A stretch of 64,000 nucleotides of DNA from Moniliella sp. 'wahieum'. Taxonomy: Eukaryota; Basidiomycota; Moniliellomycetes; Moniliellales; Moniliellaceae. Shown here in pieces: positions 23,963-35,237 of the stretch. Made by a program: the position numbers and the translations under genes. How positions within the stretch are numbered: the first letter of the stretch is position 1; each line of letters begins with the position of its first letter. Below the pieces are notes generated by a model. It was not told the DNA's origin, searched no databases, and saw only the letters and a program-made list of their open reading frames with translations. The stretch spans positions 124,001 to 188,000 of the forward strand of contig RSEE01000063.1 in assembly GCA_003971905.1 (NCBI GenBank), given 5' to 3'.

Positions 23963-26449
23963 ATGGGCACCACCCACGCTGAGTACGGCTTCATCGAGGC
24001 CTGGAAGAAGAACACCACTGCCCCCCCCCGCCCAAGGTGGAGCTCTACGGCGGCCCCCTGCGCGGCGACCAGCATGCCAACCACGTCGCCCGCGACGGCG
24101 CACAAGTACAATGTCCGTCTCGACACGCCCGGCGGCTACTCGCATGCGCCCGATTCGCTCGCGGTGCACAATATGGAGAAACGTCTTTTCCTCCCCAACC
24201 GCGAGTACAAGGCCAAGGGGCGGGACTACGACTACGACGCAGAGATCCGTGCGGTGCGTGCCCAGCGGCTGAAGGAGAAGCGCGAGGCACGCAAGCACTC
24301 CCCCTTTACCCTCGACGATGATGAAGAACAAGAAGATGAGGCAGCATTCGTGGCCTCGTCTCTGCTCCCATCTCGGTCGACCCGGACGAACCTACAGAGG
24401 CCCAGAAGTATGCGGCGACGATCGCAGCGCAAAAAGCTGCCGAGGCAACGGACAATGACAGTGCGCAGGCCAGCGAGTCGCTTTCGCTCCCGGCTATCCC
24501 GACGAGTCGGCGCAGCCGCAACAGAGACCCACGAAAAGAAGGAAGCGGAGGAAGGGGGAGGCTAATGTCCCCGACCTGATTTCGTTGGACGATGCTGCGT
24601 CGGACGCGGGCCAGACAGATGGAACGGCGCGGGCGCCGCAGCGCCCCGACGGCGCGGTTTGCCCCTACCCCTGAGGTGCGGGAGTACGAGCCAGAGAGTT
24701 CGGAGGAAGGCAAAGGTGTGGATACCCGCTCGCTCGTGGTCTTCCTTTGCCTCTTCTTCGCTTGCACCTTCTTCGATGGCACCTTCCACTGCCACAGCCC
24801 GCTCCACCGGCTCAATGATGTCAGTGATGAGTGTGTCGGAGCGTCAATCGGCTGGGCTGAAAGATGAAGATGGGAACTTGATGCGCGCGGCGCTCAAGAG
24901 CGAATTGAAGCGTGGTTCGATCACACCGGGGATTGTGCCGCAGAAAAGGTACCGTCCAACTCGGATCCTTCAATGGGGAAGGTGCCGTGGAAAAACAAGA
25001 TTGAGTACTCGACGCATCCCAAATTTGAGCGCCCGACCCAGCTCGAGCTCAATCGCGGGTACACTAGGTTCGAGGAGCAGAGCGGCAAGGGCGCTGTGCC
25101 GTCGTTGGGCGAGCTAACGGGCAAAGTGTATGCCGATACGGATACGCTCCGTAGCGTAGGTATCAGCCAAGACCCCGACTTTGATCGCAAAGTTTCGCGC
25201 CAAGTACGGTGGTGAGTGACAAGTTGTCATTGGCCCAGTGCGGCCCAAGGACCTGTTCATGCCCGACCCTCGTCCGTTCCGGCCGCTGCGCTACGTGCGT
25301 CGCACGGACCCGCGCAAGTCTTGCTCCTGTGTGCCGGGGCGTGTCTAAGCGCGACCCAGGCAGCTAGTATGCAAGCTGCCAAAGCAGCGCACGATGCGGG
25401 TGTTGACGAGCTCACGCCCGAGCTGCAGAGCGCAATGCAAACCACCATTCAGCAGATCAAGATGGGCTATGCCGATGCCGATGCGAAAGCCGGTATTGGC
25501 ATGGTGTTTTGTCCGCCGAAAGACCCGTGGCTTGATATGGCCCTAGAATCCGATACCGATTCGCTGTGGACGACGGGTACGTCCGGGTCGAAATCGGTGT
25601 TTGCCGCACAGGGTACGCCCGGGCGGGTGGAGCCGAACCTATCCCGTCGCCTAGAGAAGGCCAGTGAGTACTCGCGTACTACACTGCAACGTGCGCAGCT
25701 GCGTGCAGTCTGTGCTGCGCTCGAGTTCAACAAGTGGGAGAACGAAGGGTTCAACCAATTGTCATCGCGGTGTCGCAGCGCTGGTTGGTACGCGGTGCGT
25801 CGGAGCAGGTGTTTGCGTGGAAGTCGAATGGGTTCAAGTTGACGGGGGTAGAGCCGGAGGTGTTCAATGTGCTAGGGGAGGCGCAGGAGGATGTACCTGA
25901 CCAAGATTTGTGGTTGCTGCTGGACCACCTGGTCAAGAAGTACGAAGAGGTGGACTGCACGGTCCGGTTCTGGTACCTCCCTGAAGACTCGTGCAAGGAG
26001 ATGCGGATGGCGTCGCAACTTGCGCTCGATGGTGCCCTCAAGACGAAGCAGCAGCCCATGACAGTCAAGTGGAAGCGCAAGCAGACAGGGCGCAAGTACT
26101 TTGAGCTGGACGAGGAGCAGCTGGCGCTGATCAACAAGGCGGCGCGGGGAGACGAAGGGCGTCCCTGGCGTCCGGTGCGTCCCAAGCGTCGGCCGTGACG
26201 ATCAAGCAGATGAACAAGGCAGAGAATGGGCCGGGCATCTCGGACATTGTTGCACGGGAACTGCAGGAGAAAGCGATGAATGCTCATATGCCCAATGCCC
26301 AGTTGATCAACTACCGGCCGTACGCGGACTTGGAATCGCGTGCTGTCCCAGCCCCGCCCGTGCCCCCGCGCGCTGAAGCTGACGAACCTGTGCCGGAAGA
26401 ACATGTGCCGAAGAGCCTGTGCAGGGAGAACCTGTGCCGGACCTGTTGA
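23963..26449 (+). CDS. Large protein with degenerate RNase H fold
   Basis: Starts MGTTHAEYGFIEAWKKN in a CCACCATGG context. The N-terminal part (to about 24330) is unrecognised, with a basic/acidic stretch (RLKEKREARKHSPF, then DDDEEQEDE). The middle is disordered, then a block (GKVPWKNKIEYSTHP and ELNRGYTRFEEQ, about 24973-25090). The end (about 25270-26150) follows the RNase H1 pattern of fungal proteins: RPLRYVRRTDP, GACL, LRAVCAALEFNKWENEGF, IVIAVSQRWLVRGA, AWKSNGFKLTG, DLWLLLDHLVK, VRFWYLPED and ASQLALDGAL. The positions expected for the catalytic acids read A (LCAGACL), Q (AQLRAV), S (AVSQRW) and M/R (KEMRMA), so cleavage is unlikely. A long insert separates the first strand from the second. 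At least four frame breaks are present, and it could be two adjacent genes. Confidence 0.65.
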
Positions 26450-28883
26450 CGGACCACGAGTCGGAGCCGGTGGTGTGAGTTGCGCTAGCGAACGAAACGA
26501 GTTCCCGTCCCCCTCGCACCTATGGCTTCTATGACATTGATTCTCTTCGTCTCTCTCGCCGTGCCCAGTTAGTCTTTTGCTCTCATCCGTTTCGCCTTCT
26601 CATTGATCTATGCATCTATTCTACGAGTCGTTGGCACATTGTCTGTAGCGAAGTATATAGATAGGGGGTGGCTGAGATGGTCTTTCCATAACCAGCATGA
26701 ACTTTAGATTTCTCCTCGGCCCTATTGTAGAACTGTACCGAGAGCTCTCTACAGGTCCGGATTTCCTTGTACTGTGCCTCCGTTGCAATGTACTGCGCCC
26801 TAGGTCTCAGCAGGTGTGCCTCTCTGCCCGATCTGTTAGATGTTACAGGGGGAAATAGACCACAACAATTGAGTACTGGATCTCAGATCTCACGCCAGTA
26901 GACTGCATAACGCTTGATTCTTCTGCGAGAGCGAGATGACTATAGTTTTAGTTCCGTGTGGGGCTGAAGTAGCAACTATGATCTATCTGCAGCATCTCCG
27001 CGTCCTCGTAATGCACGTAATGCATAATGCTGCATTGTCCGCTCGATCCATCGGGTTGGCTATCATATATCAGCTTTGTACTGTATTAGGCGTGGCGTGT
27101 TGCGACATGGTATGTATGTTACGTTGTGTTACGTGTTACAGGGGTGCCAAACCCGCTCAGGGCATCTGCTCTACGGTGAACCGGTGAACGTTGAACGCAG
27201 TAGAGGTGTGGGGAGGGGGCGGTATGCCCTGGTAAGCCGCCTATACTATCATGTCTCTCGTTGCAGCGAATCATCAACCGTGAGTACGTGAGTACTGGAG
27301 TACTAAGTATTAATTGAATCCCCACAGCTCAAGCTTCAAGCCCGCCAAGTGGAGTAACATGTAACACCAGTACGGAGTACGAGTGCCTGAGTAGCAACCA
27401 TAATGCATAAATCACGCCAGCCTCTTTCTTATCAAGCTTTACCAGGATCCCCGATAGTCGATAGTCGATCAATATAGTCTTTTGATCGATGGCGTGGCTG
27501 AGAGATGTGGAGAGCGGAGATCTCAGATACGCGCCGACGCCTGCCAACGGTAATCCGGTAATAGGAGCGGTCGCGGCGTTGCTAGTCGCGTTTTGCTAGT
27601 ACGCTAGGATTGGTGCGCTGGTGTGGCTATAGGGCGCAGGTCCCTTGCGCCAAGACTTATCCAAAAAAAGATGTGGTCGCGCCAGCTCGAGTTGTCCAGA
27701 ATAGAGTGGCTGCGCAGAACAAAAGCTCTCATCCTCAACTGGACAGTGGTTAAGTTGGTTGAACGTTGGCGCGACGCGTGGACGTGGGAAGCCTTGCGTA
27801 GCCCCCTCTGGCTGGGCACGGGCGGGCGTTGTCGACGTGTCAACGTTCAACGTTCAACACCCTCTGCAGCAGCTCTTTGGTAACATGGGCGCGTCATGAT
27901 GAACACGAGAGGAAAGAAGAGGGAATGTGGGTGAAGCGTGAGGCGAAGGTCGAGGAGAAAGAGGGGACAGGGCAGTGCAACACGTATTCCAATTTCACGT
28001 CACGCCTCACGCGTCAGTTCTCCGGCCAAGGCAACGTTTGTGGTGGGTGGAGCCTGGTGGGCTCTTACACCTTACGTTTGGGCGTACTGGGTGGTACCTA
28101 GAAACGGCCGCCAGTATGTACGACTGACGTGAAAAGTGGAGAAGAGCGGCAGGCCCAACGGGTTCCGAAAGCAGCGCCAGTGCGCCAGTGGCCGATTCCT
28201 ATCTGGGCCTCAGCGCATTGTCCCGATTGTCCAACTGATAAGCCCTCCATTACGCACTGGAGCAGTCACGGGGAATTCCTAAGGAAGCCACCGGAAAAAA
28301 GCTCGAGAGGTATAGCACTAGCCCTGTGTCCCGCACACTGGTGCCCAGGGGCCAGCCACGCGCCACGGGGCCACAGCTGCAGAGAAAAATCCGGTGGGCT
28401 GGACACCATCCAGGGCAGCAGTGGGCGGCGTCACATTCACACGTCGAGCGTCAAGCTAAGGTTCAAGCTTCAAGCTTTGCGCCTCAAGGCGTCTCCCGGA
28501 GCAGGGTCCTGTCCTCCCTCTCTGGCTGGAGACGGCAGTGGAGCGCAATGGTTAGTTGAACGTTGATGGCTTCTGGTAGGCGCAAAGGGCTTGCCACCAG
28601 ACCCACTCCTCTCCTGTCTGCGAAACCATTGGCGCGCGTTCAACATTTCTCATTAAGCATTCCTCAGGCCTCCGGCCTCATAAGCCATCGCCCATCTCGC
28701 CCCCACTCTCCTTCATCCCGCCCTTGCTCCACCACTTTTTTTCGTCATCAAGCGACCTCTGCAGAACACGTTGACGCTGCCGCTGTCGTTGCTGCCGTCG
28801 CAGTTCGCTTTCGCTTTCGCTTTCGCTTTCGCTACCTCGTCGACCCTTACACTCTACCCCTCTTACTCTTCCTCACTACCAAA
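26450..28883. other. Intergenic, lower GC with word repeats; ammonium-transporter promoter at right
   Basis: 2.4 kb without a recognisable gene. It contains copies of the short words TCAACGTTCAACGTTCAAC (27839-27857), GTGAACCGGTGAACGTTGAAC (split; 27177-27197) and CAAGCTTCAAGCTT (28465-28478). The last 80 bases before the next ATG are pyrimidine-rich. Confidence 0.45.
28805..28838 (+). repeat. GCTTTC hexamer microsatellite in the transporter leader
   Basis: Five near-perfect tandem copies of TTCGCT/GCTTTC lie 45-80 bases upstream of the ammonium transporter ATG, probably in its promoter or 5' UTR. Pyrimidine-rich tracts near the transcription start are common in fungal promoters. Confidence 0.7.
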
Positions 28884-30563
28884 ATGGTTAACATCACGTA
28901 CGTCTGTTACTGCCTCTTACCCCATCCAGCCCTGGACTGACACTGGGCCGCTTGTTTCCAGCTACGGACTGTTGTATGCCCCCGATGGCACGGTCACACA
29001 TCCCGTCTTCTCTCGGCCCAAGGAACCGACATGATTGTCACCTACGGCGATGGTCAGATTGCTGCCTACAATCCCGGCGACATTGCCTGGATCCTGACGT
29101 GCACCGCGCTGGTGTGGCTCATGATCCCAGGGCTGGGTTACCTGTACTCGGGTCTAGCCCGGCGCAAAAATGCGCTCCATCTTCTCATGATCACATTTGT
29201 GGCACTGGCGATCGTGTCTTTGCAGTGGTTCCTCGGGGGTTACTCTCTTGTCTTTGCCTCCAAATCTTCTAACTTTTGGGGAACGTTGACCAACTTTGGG
29301 TTTATGCATGTGTTGGGAGAACCAGTCGCGGCAGCCAATTAAGTTGCCCAATATTGTCTTTTCCATGTACGAGGTACGCATTCCCCCTCTCTCCACCGCC
29401 GCCACCGCTGCCGGCGCCTCTCCTTTTCTTTCTTCTCCATGGATGGCGCTAACGTGGTGTTGCAGCTCATGTTTGCCTGTCTCGTACCAGCAATCGCGCT
29501 GGGGGCCGCATGCGACCGCGCCGTCTCTGGCCGTTCTTCATCTTCACATTCTTTTGGACCACATTTGTCTACGACCCCATCGCTATGTGGATCTGGAATC
29601 CGAACGGGTGGGCGGTCAAGTGGGGCATCCTCGACTACGCCGGAGGTGGACCGGTTGAGATCAGCAGTGGTATCACGGGTACAGTCATCTCGATCTACCT
29701 CGGTCGTCGGTACGGCTACGGAACGGAAAAGCTACTGTTCAAACCACACAATGTCTCCAACGTGATTCTTGGCACTGTTCTGCTCTGGGTTGGCTGGCTG
29801 GGATTCAATGGTGGTTCGACGTTTGCTGCCAACTTACGTGCCGGGATGGCAATTGCGACGACCAACCTTGCCGGCTCGGTAGCTGGGTTGACGTGGATGG
29901 TGATGGACTACCGATTGGAACGCAAATGGTCTGTGGTTGGATTTTGCACAGGTGCGATTGCTGGGTTGGTGGCCATCACGCCTGCGGCGGGCTTTGTGGG
30001 CATGCCAGCTGCGCGTGTTGATTGGAGTTGTGGCTGCGTTTTGCTGCAACTTGTGCACGGGGCTTAAGAACCTGGTACGCGTGGACGATGCGATGGATGT
30101 ATTTGCCGTGCATGCGTTGGCTGGCATCATTGGTCTCCTTCTTACTGGGATTTTTGCCCAAAAGAGCGTGGCCAACAACGATGGCTACCTCGAGATCAAG
30201 GGTGGTTGGCTCGACGGGCACTTTGTTCAGCTTCCGCTTCAGATGGCCTGGTGTGCAGTGACGGTGTGCTGGAACGCAGCCGTTACCTTCCTCCTGCTCT
30301 TTGTGATTGACCACACGCCCTTCATTGGCCCCTTCCGCCCTTCAGAGCTGGGCGAGATTGTGGGCATGGATGTGGACCAATGTGGCGAAGCCGCGTACGA
30401 CTTTGAAGAAGCGCTGGAGAATGCTAATTCTTCACATCGCCTCAGCCGGATCGATTCGCGCCCGGCGGTGGATGTGGAAAAACAGCAGCATTGGAAGGTT
30501 CAGAGGAGGACCATGGCAAACCGCTACCTCCCTCAGTCCAGACCTACCCCCTGGAAGACATGA
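28884..30563 (+). CDS. Ammonium transporter, Mep/Amt family
   Basis: Plasma-membrane ammonium permease with the usual 11-helix fungal Mep layout and length. Exon 1 (28884-28897) encodes MVNIT. Introns at 28898-28961 (GTACGT to TTCCAG) and 29374-29465 (GTACGC to TTGCAG) keep the frame. Landmarks in order are NPGDIAWILTCTALVWLMIPG (helix 1, one residue over if joined, so given as two parts), GLGYLYSGLARRKNAL, GFMHVLGEP, VYDPIAMWIWNPNGW, LDYAGGGPVEISSG, VLLWVGWLGFNGGS, DYRLERKWSVVGFCTGAIAG (split) and FAVHALAGIIG. The second pore His is kept (FAVHAL), but the first is Glu (PVEISS), as in yeast Mep1/Mep3. The C-terminal tail has ELGEIVGMDVDQ and AAYDFEEAL. Frame breaks at about 29020, 29340, 29518 and 30012. 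Confidence 0.93.
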
Positions 30564-32702
30564 CCCACAGCAGCCAAAGGGTCCAAGCGCCTTCGTCGGT
30601 CGCGACAGAGAACCCTTAAGACGTGTTTTCGTGACTCTCTCCCTCCACCAAATAAGGGGACCCTTGTGCCCTTTGTTCGCATTTATTCCTTCGACACTAC
30701 CTTTTACGATCCCTTTACGATCGATGTTTTCCTGATGCCCCCACTTTCTTTTTTGCCCCGATTATCCCGGCCCCCATCCCGTTTCTTGGGCCTCCTTCTA
30801 ATTCTTAGCCCTTCAAGCTTCAATATCCGTCGGCCTTTGCACCGTGCTACTCAATATTCATCCACCATTTGAATGTTCTGTTCCGTTCTGGGTGCTGATC
30901 CAGCGCTGAGCCCACACCCACACATCTCTGAAGCATTCCTGTGAGCTCCGCCCTAGTAGCCCTTTTAATTGTCAAAGCCCACCTGACGAGCGTCAAGAAC
31001 GATGAACGACGAACGATGTCGATGAACCTATAAATGTCATCAATTCTCAACGCCTTTGAACATCAAACCTCTCAAACAGGCTCAAATGCAGCCCCCGCCT
31101 CTTTTCAGATAGCCAATAGTACGCCCTATGGAAATCCCGATTTGGCTCTCTGTTACCTCCTTCTCAATGTCGTACCTAATACGATGGAGAGGCTGTTGTG
31201 GATGAACGGTGAAAACGCACGCCTGACAAATTCTTTTGTGGAAGCGATTGCGTGTAGTCGGCACTTAGTAGTAAGCAGTGCATATTAGTGCGAACACAAA
31301 TGAGAGCTCTTTCTTCACAGTCGTGTGGTCAAGGGTAGGATGATTAATGATTAGTGGCCAAAATGTCTATTCCAACACTGAGTCTGGGATTCAAAAACGT
31401 GTGGTATGCTCTTTTTCGCAGAGATGGCGCCCGTCAACCAGGGGATGCTGAAGCGCTGAAGGCGCTGCGCAAAAAGATAACGTGCAACAGGGGACCGTTG
31501 GTTGCAGGCGCGTAAACGCAGAGCCTGGTTGAGCGCCGAGCGTACGTGGTGGCACCATTGCGTTCGTTCCTTTTTCGTCTTGACCATATGCCAAACGTTA
31601 TGAACATCTTTGCATGAGGCCGGCCGAAGAAGGCGGAGGAGTCAGAAGGAGCATGGTATGCCGTTGGTGCGAGTGCCCCATGTGCCACATGCCCTTCAAG
31701 TTTCGCTGGGCCTGAGGGATGCGGAAGGGTGCTCAGGCTGAGCGCTCAGGCTGAGCTGAGCGGCGCATATTCAGCGCTGAGGCTCAACGCGCTCAGGCGC
31801 TCTGGCTGGACAAGGTTGCACTCGATGGTCTCGCTGAGCGCTCGCTGAGCACTGATGACCTCGTGCGACTGCCAACGTTGAACAGTTCAAGTGGAAGTTG
31901 AACGTTCAAGTTGAACCTCGTCTTCGCTTCTGCCCAGTGCTCAATCGGGGTTATCGATTAGCGATCTCATCCATATCATCCACCATAGCGTGAATCACGC
32001 GCACGGCGCGCCACACCACACGGGTTCTGCCGTGGCGGTGAGGCGCTGAGGCCAGCGCCCGTGCTCAAAAGTGCTCAACAAGTTCTCAAGCTGAATATAC
32101 AAGCGAGGTTCCACCGCCCCGCCTGAGCGTGCCGTGCCTGGGCCTCAGCCTGAGCTCAGCCTCAGCCGCGCTGAGCTCAGCGCTCCTCGTCCCTCTTGTC
32201 AAGCGAATCATCAGGCTTGACTTGTAACATGTAAGCTTAGGCGCTTAGGCTAAGCGCAAGCCTTCGCCATGGCAGCGCAGTCACTAGTAGAGTCTCGTCA
32301 TGAAAGTCATCGATCATCGACCACACCGGTTGGAAATTCTCGAAATGCGCAGCGCCTGCCGCCTCTTCGCAGCTCTTTCCCTCGCCTGTCACATGTCACA
32401 TGTCACGTGTCACGTGTCACCGGCACGGTGACATATAATGACCCTGTCATCTGCCCTCTTCAACGCAACCAACGTCCAACCAACCGTTCAGTAATCCATG
32501 TTCATCCATGTTCATGCATCATGACAGTAACGCGTAATGATCGAGATCGATCGTCTGCGTCAACGTTCAGTTCAACGTTCAACGTTCAACGAACGTTTAG
32601 CCGTCGTCGGCTGGCTGTCCTGTAGGTTGCGACCCTGCGGCCCCCGCAGATCCCCCAGGTACCTCCCATACCTCCACCTCACCCGCTGACTCTCCGCCCC
32701 GT
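30564..32702. other. Intergenic, dense short palindromic words
   Basis: No recognisable gene. The right half is a patchwork of CTCAGGCTGAGCGCTCAGG-like words (31730-31860, 32130-32190), CACATGTCACATGTCAC / CACGTGTCACGTGTCAC (32390-32425) and GTTCAACGTTCAACGTTCAAC (32570-32592). Confidence 0.5.
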
Positions 32703-34879
32703 ATGGCCGCCGACGCTATCTCTCCAGCTTCTCTCAACCAAGCGAGCGGCACTGGAGCTCCAGATGCATCCTCCTCTGCCTCAGCCGACCCACTGAGAGC
32801 GCTTTGCTCGGTCCAGGTGCAGGTAGATGGCAAGCCGGCTCAGCTGGTGCTGGATGACGAGCTACTCTACCTCTTTGCCGGCACTGTCAACGTTACTCCC
32901 GAACTCACCTGGAACGGTACGCCCTCCCCCTCCCCCCTTCCCTCCCCGATTGCTACCAAGAACATGTACAAGCCTAATTTCGCCACGGTAGAATCGTTGC
33001 TGGACCAGGTAACGATCGCGGTGCCGCCACACTTTTGGTGCTCAACGCGTCGGTGGAGACGGATGTGGACGATGTGGACAAGGCGGACAAGACGGACAAG
33101 GCGGACAAGACGGACAAGGCGGACGGAGTGAAATTGAGGATTCGGACGTTGGTTCCACCCGTCAAAGTAGTGCGTTCCTCAGTTGGTTGCAAACCAAGAC
33201 ACTAGGTTCTCATCCCCCTTCCGGTGTATCTTCGCCCTCTTCCAATTCGTCCCACGTGCTCTGGACGGGAACGAGCGGGTACGCCAGCTGCTCACGGGTC
33301 CCTTTGCTGAGCTGCACTTGCACACGATCGAAGCGCGCGTGGCTGTGGGTACGTCCGAGGCCGAGGTTGAGGCTGAGGTCGAAGCAGCGCGTACGTTTGC
33401 CGCTACATGTTTTGCCCGAGCGTACGTCTCGCCTGACGGGCCAAGCGATCCAGCCGTACCGGAGCTTGCGTGTGCTGGTCAATCCGCAGGGGGGACGTGG
33501 CCAAGGCGAGCAAGAATGGAACCAAACTGTGCGTCCGATCCTTGAGGCGGCAGGGTGCGAATTGACCACGACAGTCACGTCGCATCGGAACGACGGGATG
33601 GAAATTGTCATGTCTGAGCCTGGGTTGGGGAGCAAGTACGATGCGATCTTGAGTGTGTCGGGGGACGGGATGATGCACGAGATCTTGAATGGGTTGGCAG
33701 CGCGGGAAGATGCGGCACAAGTGTTGAACGATATTGCTGTGGTGGCCATTCCGACGGGCAGTGGGAACGCGAGCAGTGTCAGTCTGCTCGGTCCGGCCCA
33801 AGGGTTCAACTTGGCCCAAGCGGCGCTCAATGCAATCAAAGGGCATTGGCTCGATTTGGACATTTGCATCGTTACCCAACCCGCTTTGGCCGCCCAAGTC
33901 TCGCCGCATCTAACGTCGATGCTGGATCTGGTCCGGTCAACCCAAGGAGCGAATGGAGCGAGGCGGGTGGAGGAGGATGAGAAAAGGGGTTCGTACGGTA
34001 CTATTCCTTTCTGTCCCAAGCTGTTGGGTTAATGGCCGACCTGGATATTGGTACGGAACATCTTCGTTTGCTGGGGGATACGCGGTTCGTGTATGGGTAC
34101 CTGCACGGTACGCTCTTCAACGTCCGTACTCCAGTCACGGTCGACGTGAAGCTCGGCCCGAACGGGACGGTGAATCGGGCTGAGATGCGGAAACGGGTGG
34201 AGGCGCACCAACGTGACACGGTGCATCAGCACCACTCTTGGCCCGAGTTGGAGGAGAACGAGAAGGAACGACGGAGGGGTACGTCCGACCCAATGCCGTC
34301 TACGAAACAGAGCATGCTCATGCTCGCTCATGGCACCGTACTGGATTGGCTGGGGACGAGGCCCTGCCTTCGCTCGACCTGGTTGATCCATCTTGGCCAC
34401 CATCGCAGAAGTACTTGCAAGGTCCGCCTCAAGCTGCGGCAGAGGGCGCTGCGGCGGGCTGGGCGCGGTTGCGCAAGCCCATCTCGAGTTTGTATGCGGG
34501 CAAGTTGCCGTACGTGGGACGGGATCTACTGCAGTTTCCATTTGCTGTGGCCGGGGACAAGTTGCTGGATGTGGCGGTGATGTTGCATGAGGCGGGGCGA
34601 ATGAGCAAGCTTCGGATCATCCAGGGGGCAGAGAGAGGGGAAGAAATGTACGACGAGAGCATGGCCTACTGCAAAGTCGAAGCACTCCGGATCACGCCCA
34701 CCCTTCCTGCCGGGCATAGGTCGCTAAAAAAGGGTGGGATTATCTCGATTGATGGGGAACGAGTTCCCTATGCTCCGTTCCAGGTCGAAGTGGCAAAAGA
34801 TACGCAGCTACGGACCTTGTCTCTGTACTGCAACTTTTCATGGAACACCATTACCCAGGGGGAGAGGCGTAACGCGTAA
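32703..34879 (+). CDS. Sphingoid long-chain-base kinase (sphingosine kinase family)
   Basis: ATP-dependent kinase making long-chain-base 1-phosphates, a DAGK-catalytic-domain enzyme. It starts MAADAISPASLNQ. An N-terminal lipid-kinase extension contains FAGTVNVTPELTWN. An intron at 32917-33008 (GTACGCC to GGACCAG) gives the in-frame join TWNG|NDRGAATLLVLN. The catalytic core comprises SLRVLVNPQGGRGQGE, the SGDG nucleotide motif in ILSVSGDGMMHEILNGL, and VVAIPTGSGNASS. The C-terminal part has IGTEHLRLLGDTRFVYGYL (matching D-x-GTExxRxxGxxR), ISSLYAGKLPYVG, DESMAYCKVEALRITP and IISIDGERVPYAPFQVEV, ending near LSLYCNFSW. A KADKTD repeat (33086-33125) lies in the extension. A frame break lies near 34020 and others within 34240-34450. 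It faces a sphingolipid methyltransferase 360 bp away. Confidence 0.9.
32917..33008 (+). other. Intron 1 of the long-chain-base kinase gene
   Basis: 92 bp, GTACGCC donor and GGACCAG acceptor, phase 1. Splicing gives TWNG|NDRGAA and restores the frame. Confidence 0.8.
33086..33126 (+). repeat. In-frame GCGGACAAGACGGACAAG repeat in the kinase gene
   Basis: 18-bp unit, about two and a half copies, encoding alternating KAD and KTD tripeptides. It is a charged low-complexity insert in the N-terminal extension, outside the catalytic core. Confidence 0.8.
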
Positions 34880-35237
34880 CAAGTACCTTTTGGAGAAGGA
34901 GACGCAGCCCTCCCCCAATTTATCCAACTCCATCCCCACATATACACAACTGCATACGATTCTCAAACGCTAACTACTGTCATGGTGTTCTGTGCCTTGC
35001 AGGTCTGGGCTGGGACATCTAACAAGTGGGCGAGGACCCAGCAGCGATCGCAAGCGCAAACGGCATGGCATTGGACGAGGTTGAGCGCAGCATAGCAAAG
35101 GTACCCAGCTTGACGATCTTGAGTGTCCTTTGGGTCATAGCCGCTGCACCTGAAAATGGGGAAGGGAGGAGAGGAGTGGGCAGGAGAGGGGGAGGGGGAC
35201 GGGGGATTGCAAGGGCGAGAGTGACAAGATTCGTATT
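34880..35237. other. Convergent 3' intergenic region
   Basis: Only about 360 bp separates the stop of the kinase (+) from the stop of the C9-methyltransferase (-). A G/A-rich tract (35155-35215 on +) is the reverse of a CT-rich run downstream of the methyltransferase stop. No separate gene seen; 3' UTRs are likely to overlap. Confidence 0.45.

Noticed and set aside
28884..30563. Programmed ribosomal frameshifting in the ammonium transporter
   Set aside because: Several different breaks, in both directions, without a shared slippery site, and the same pattern in unrelated genes; sequence error is simpler.
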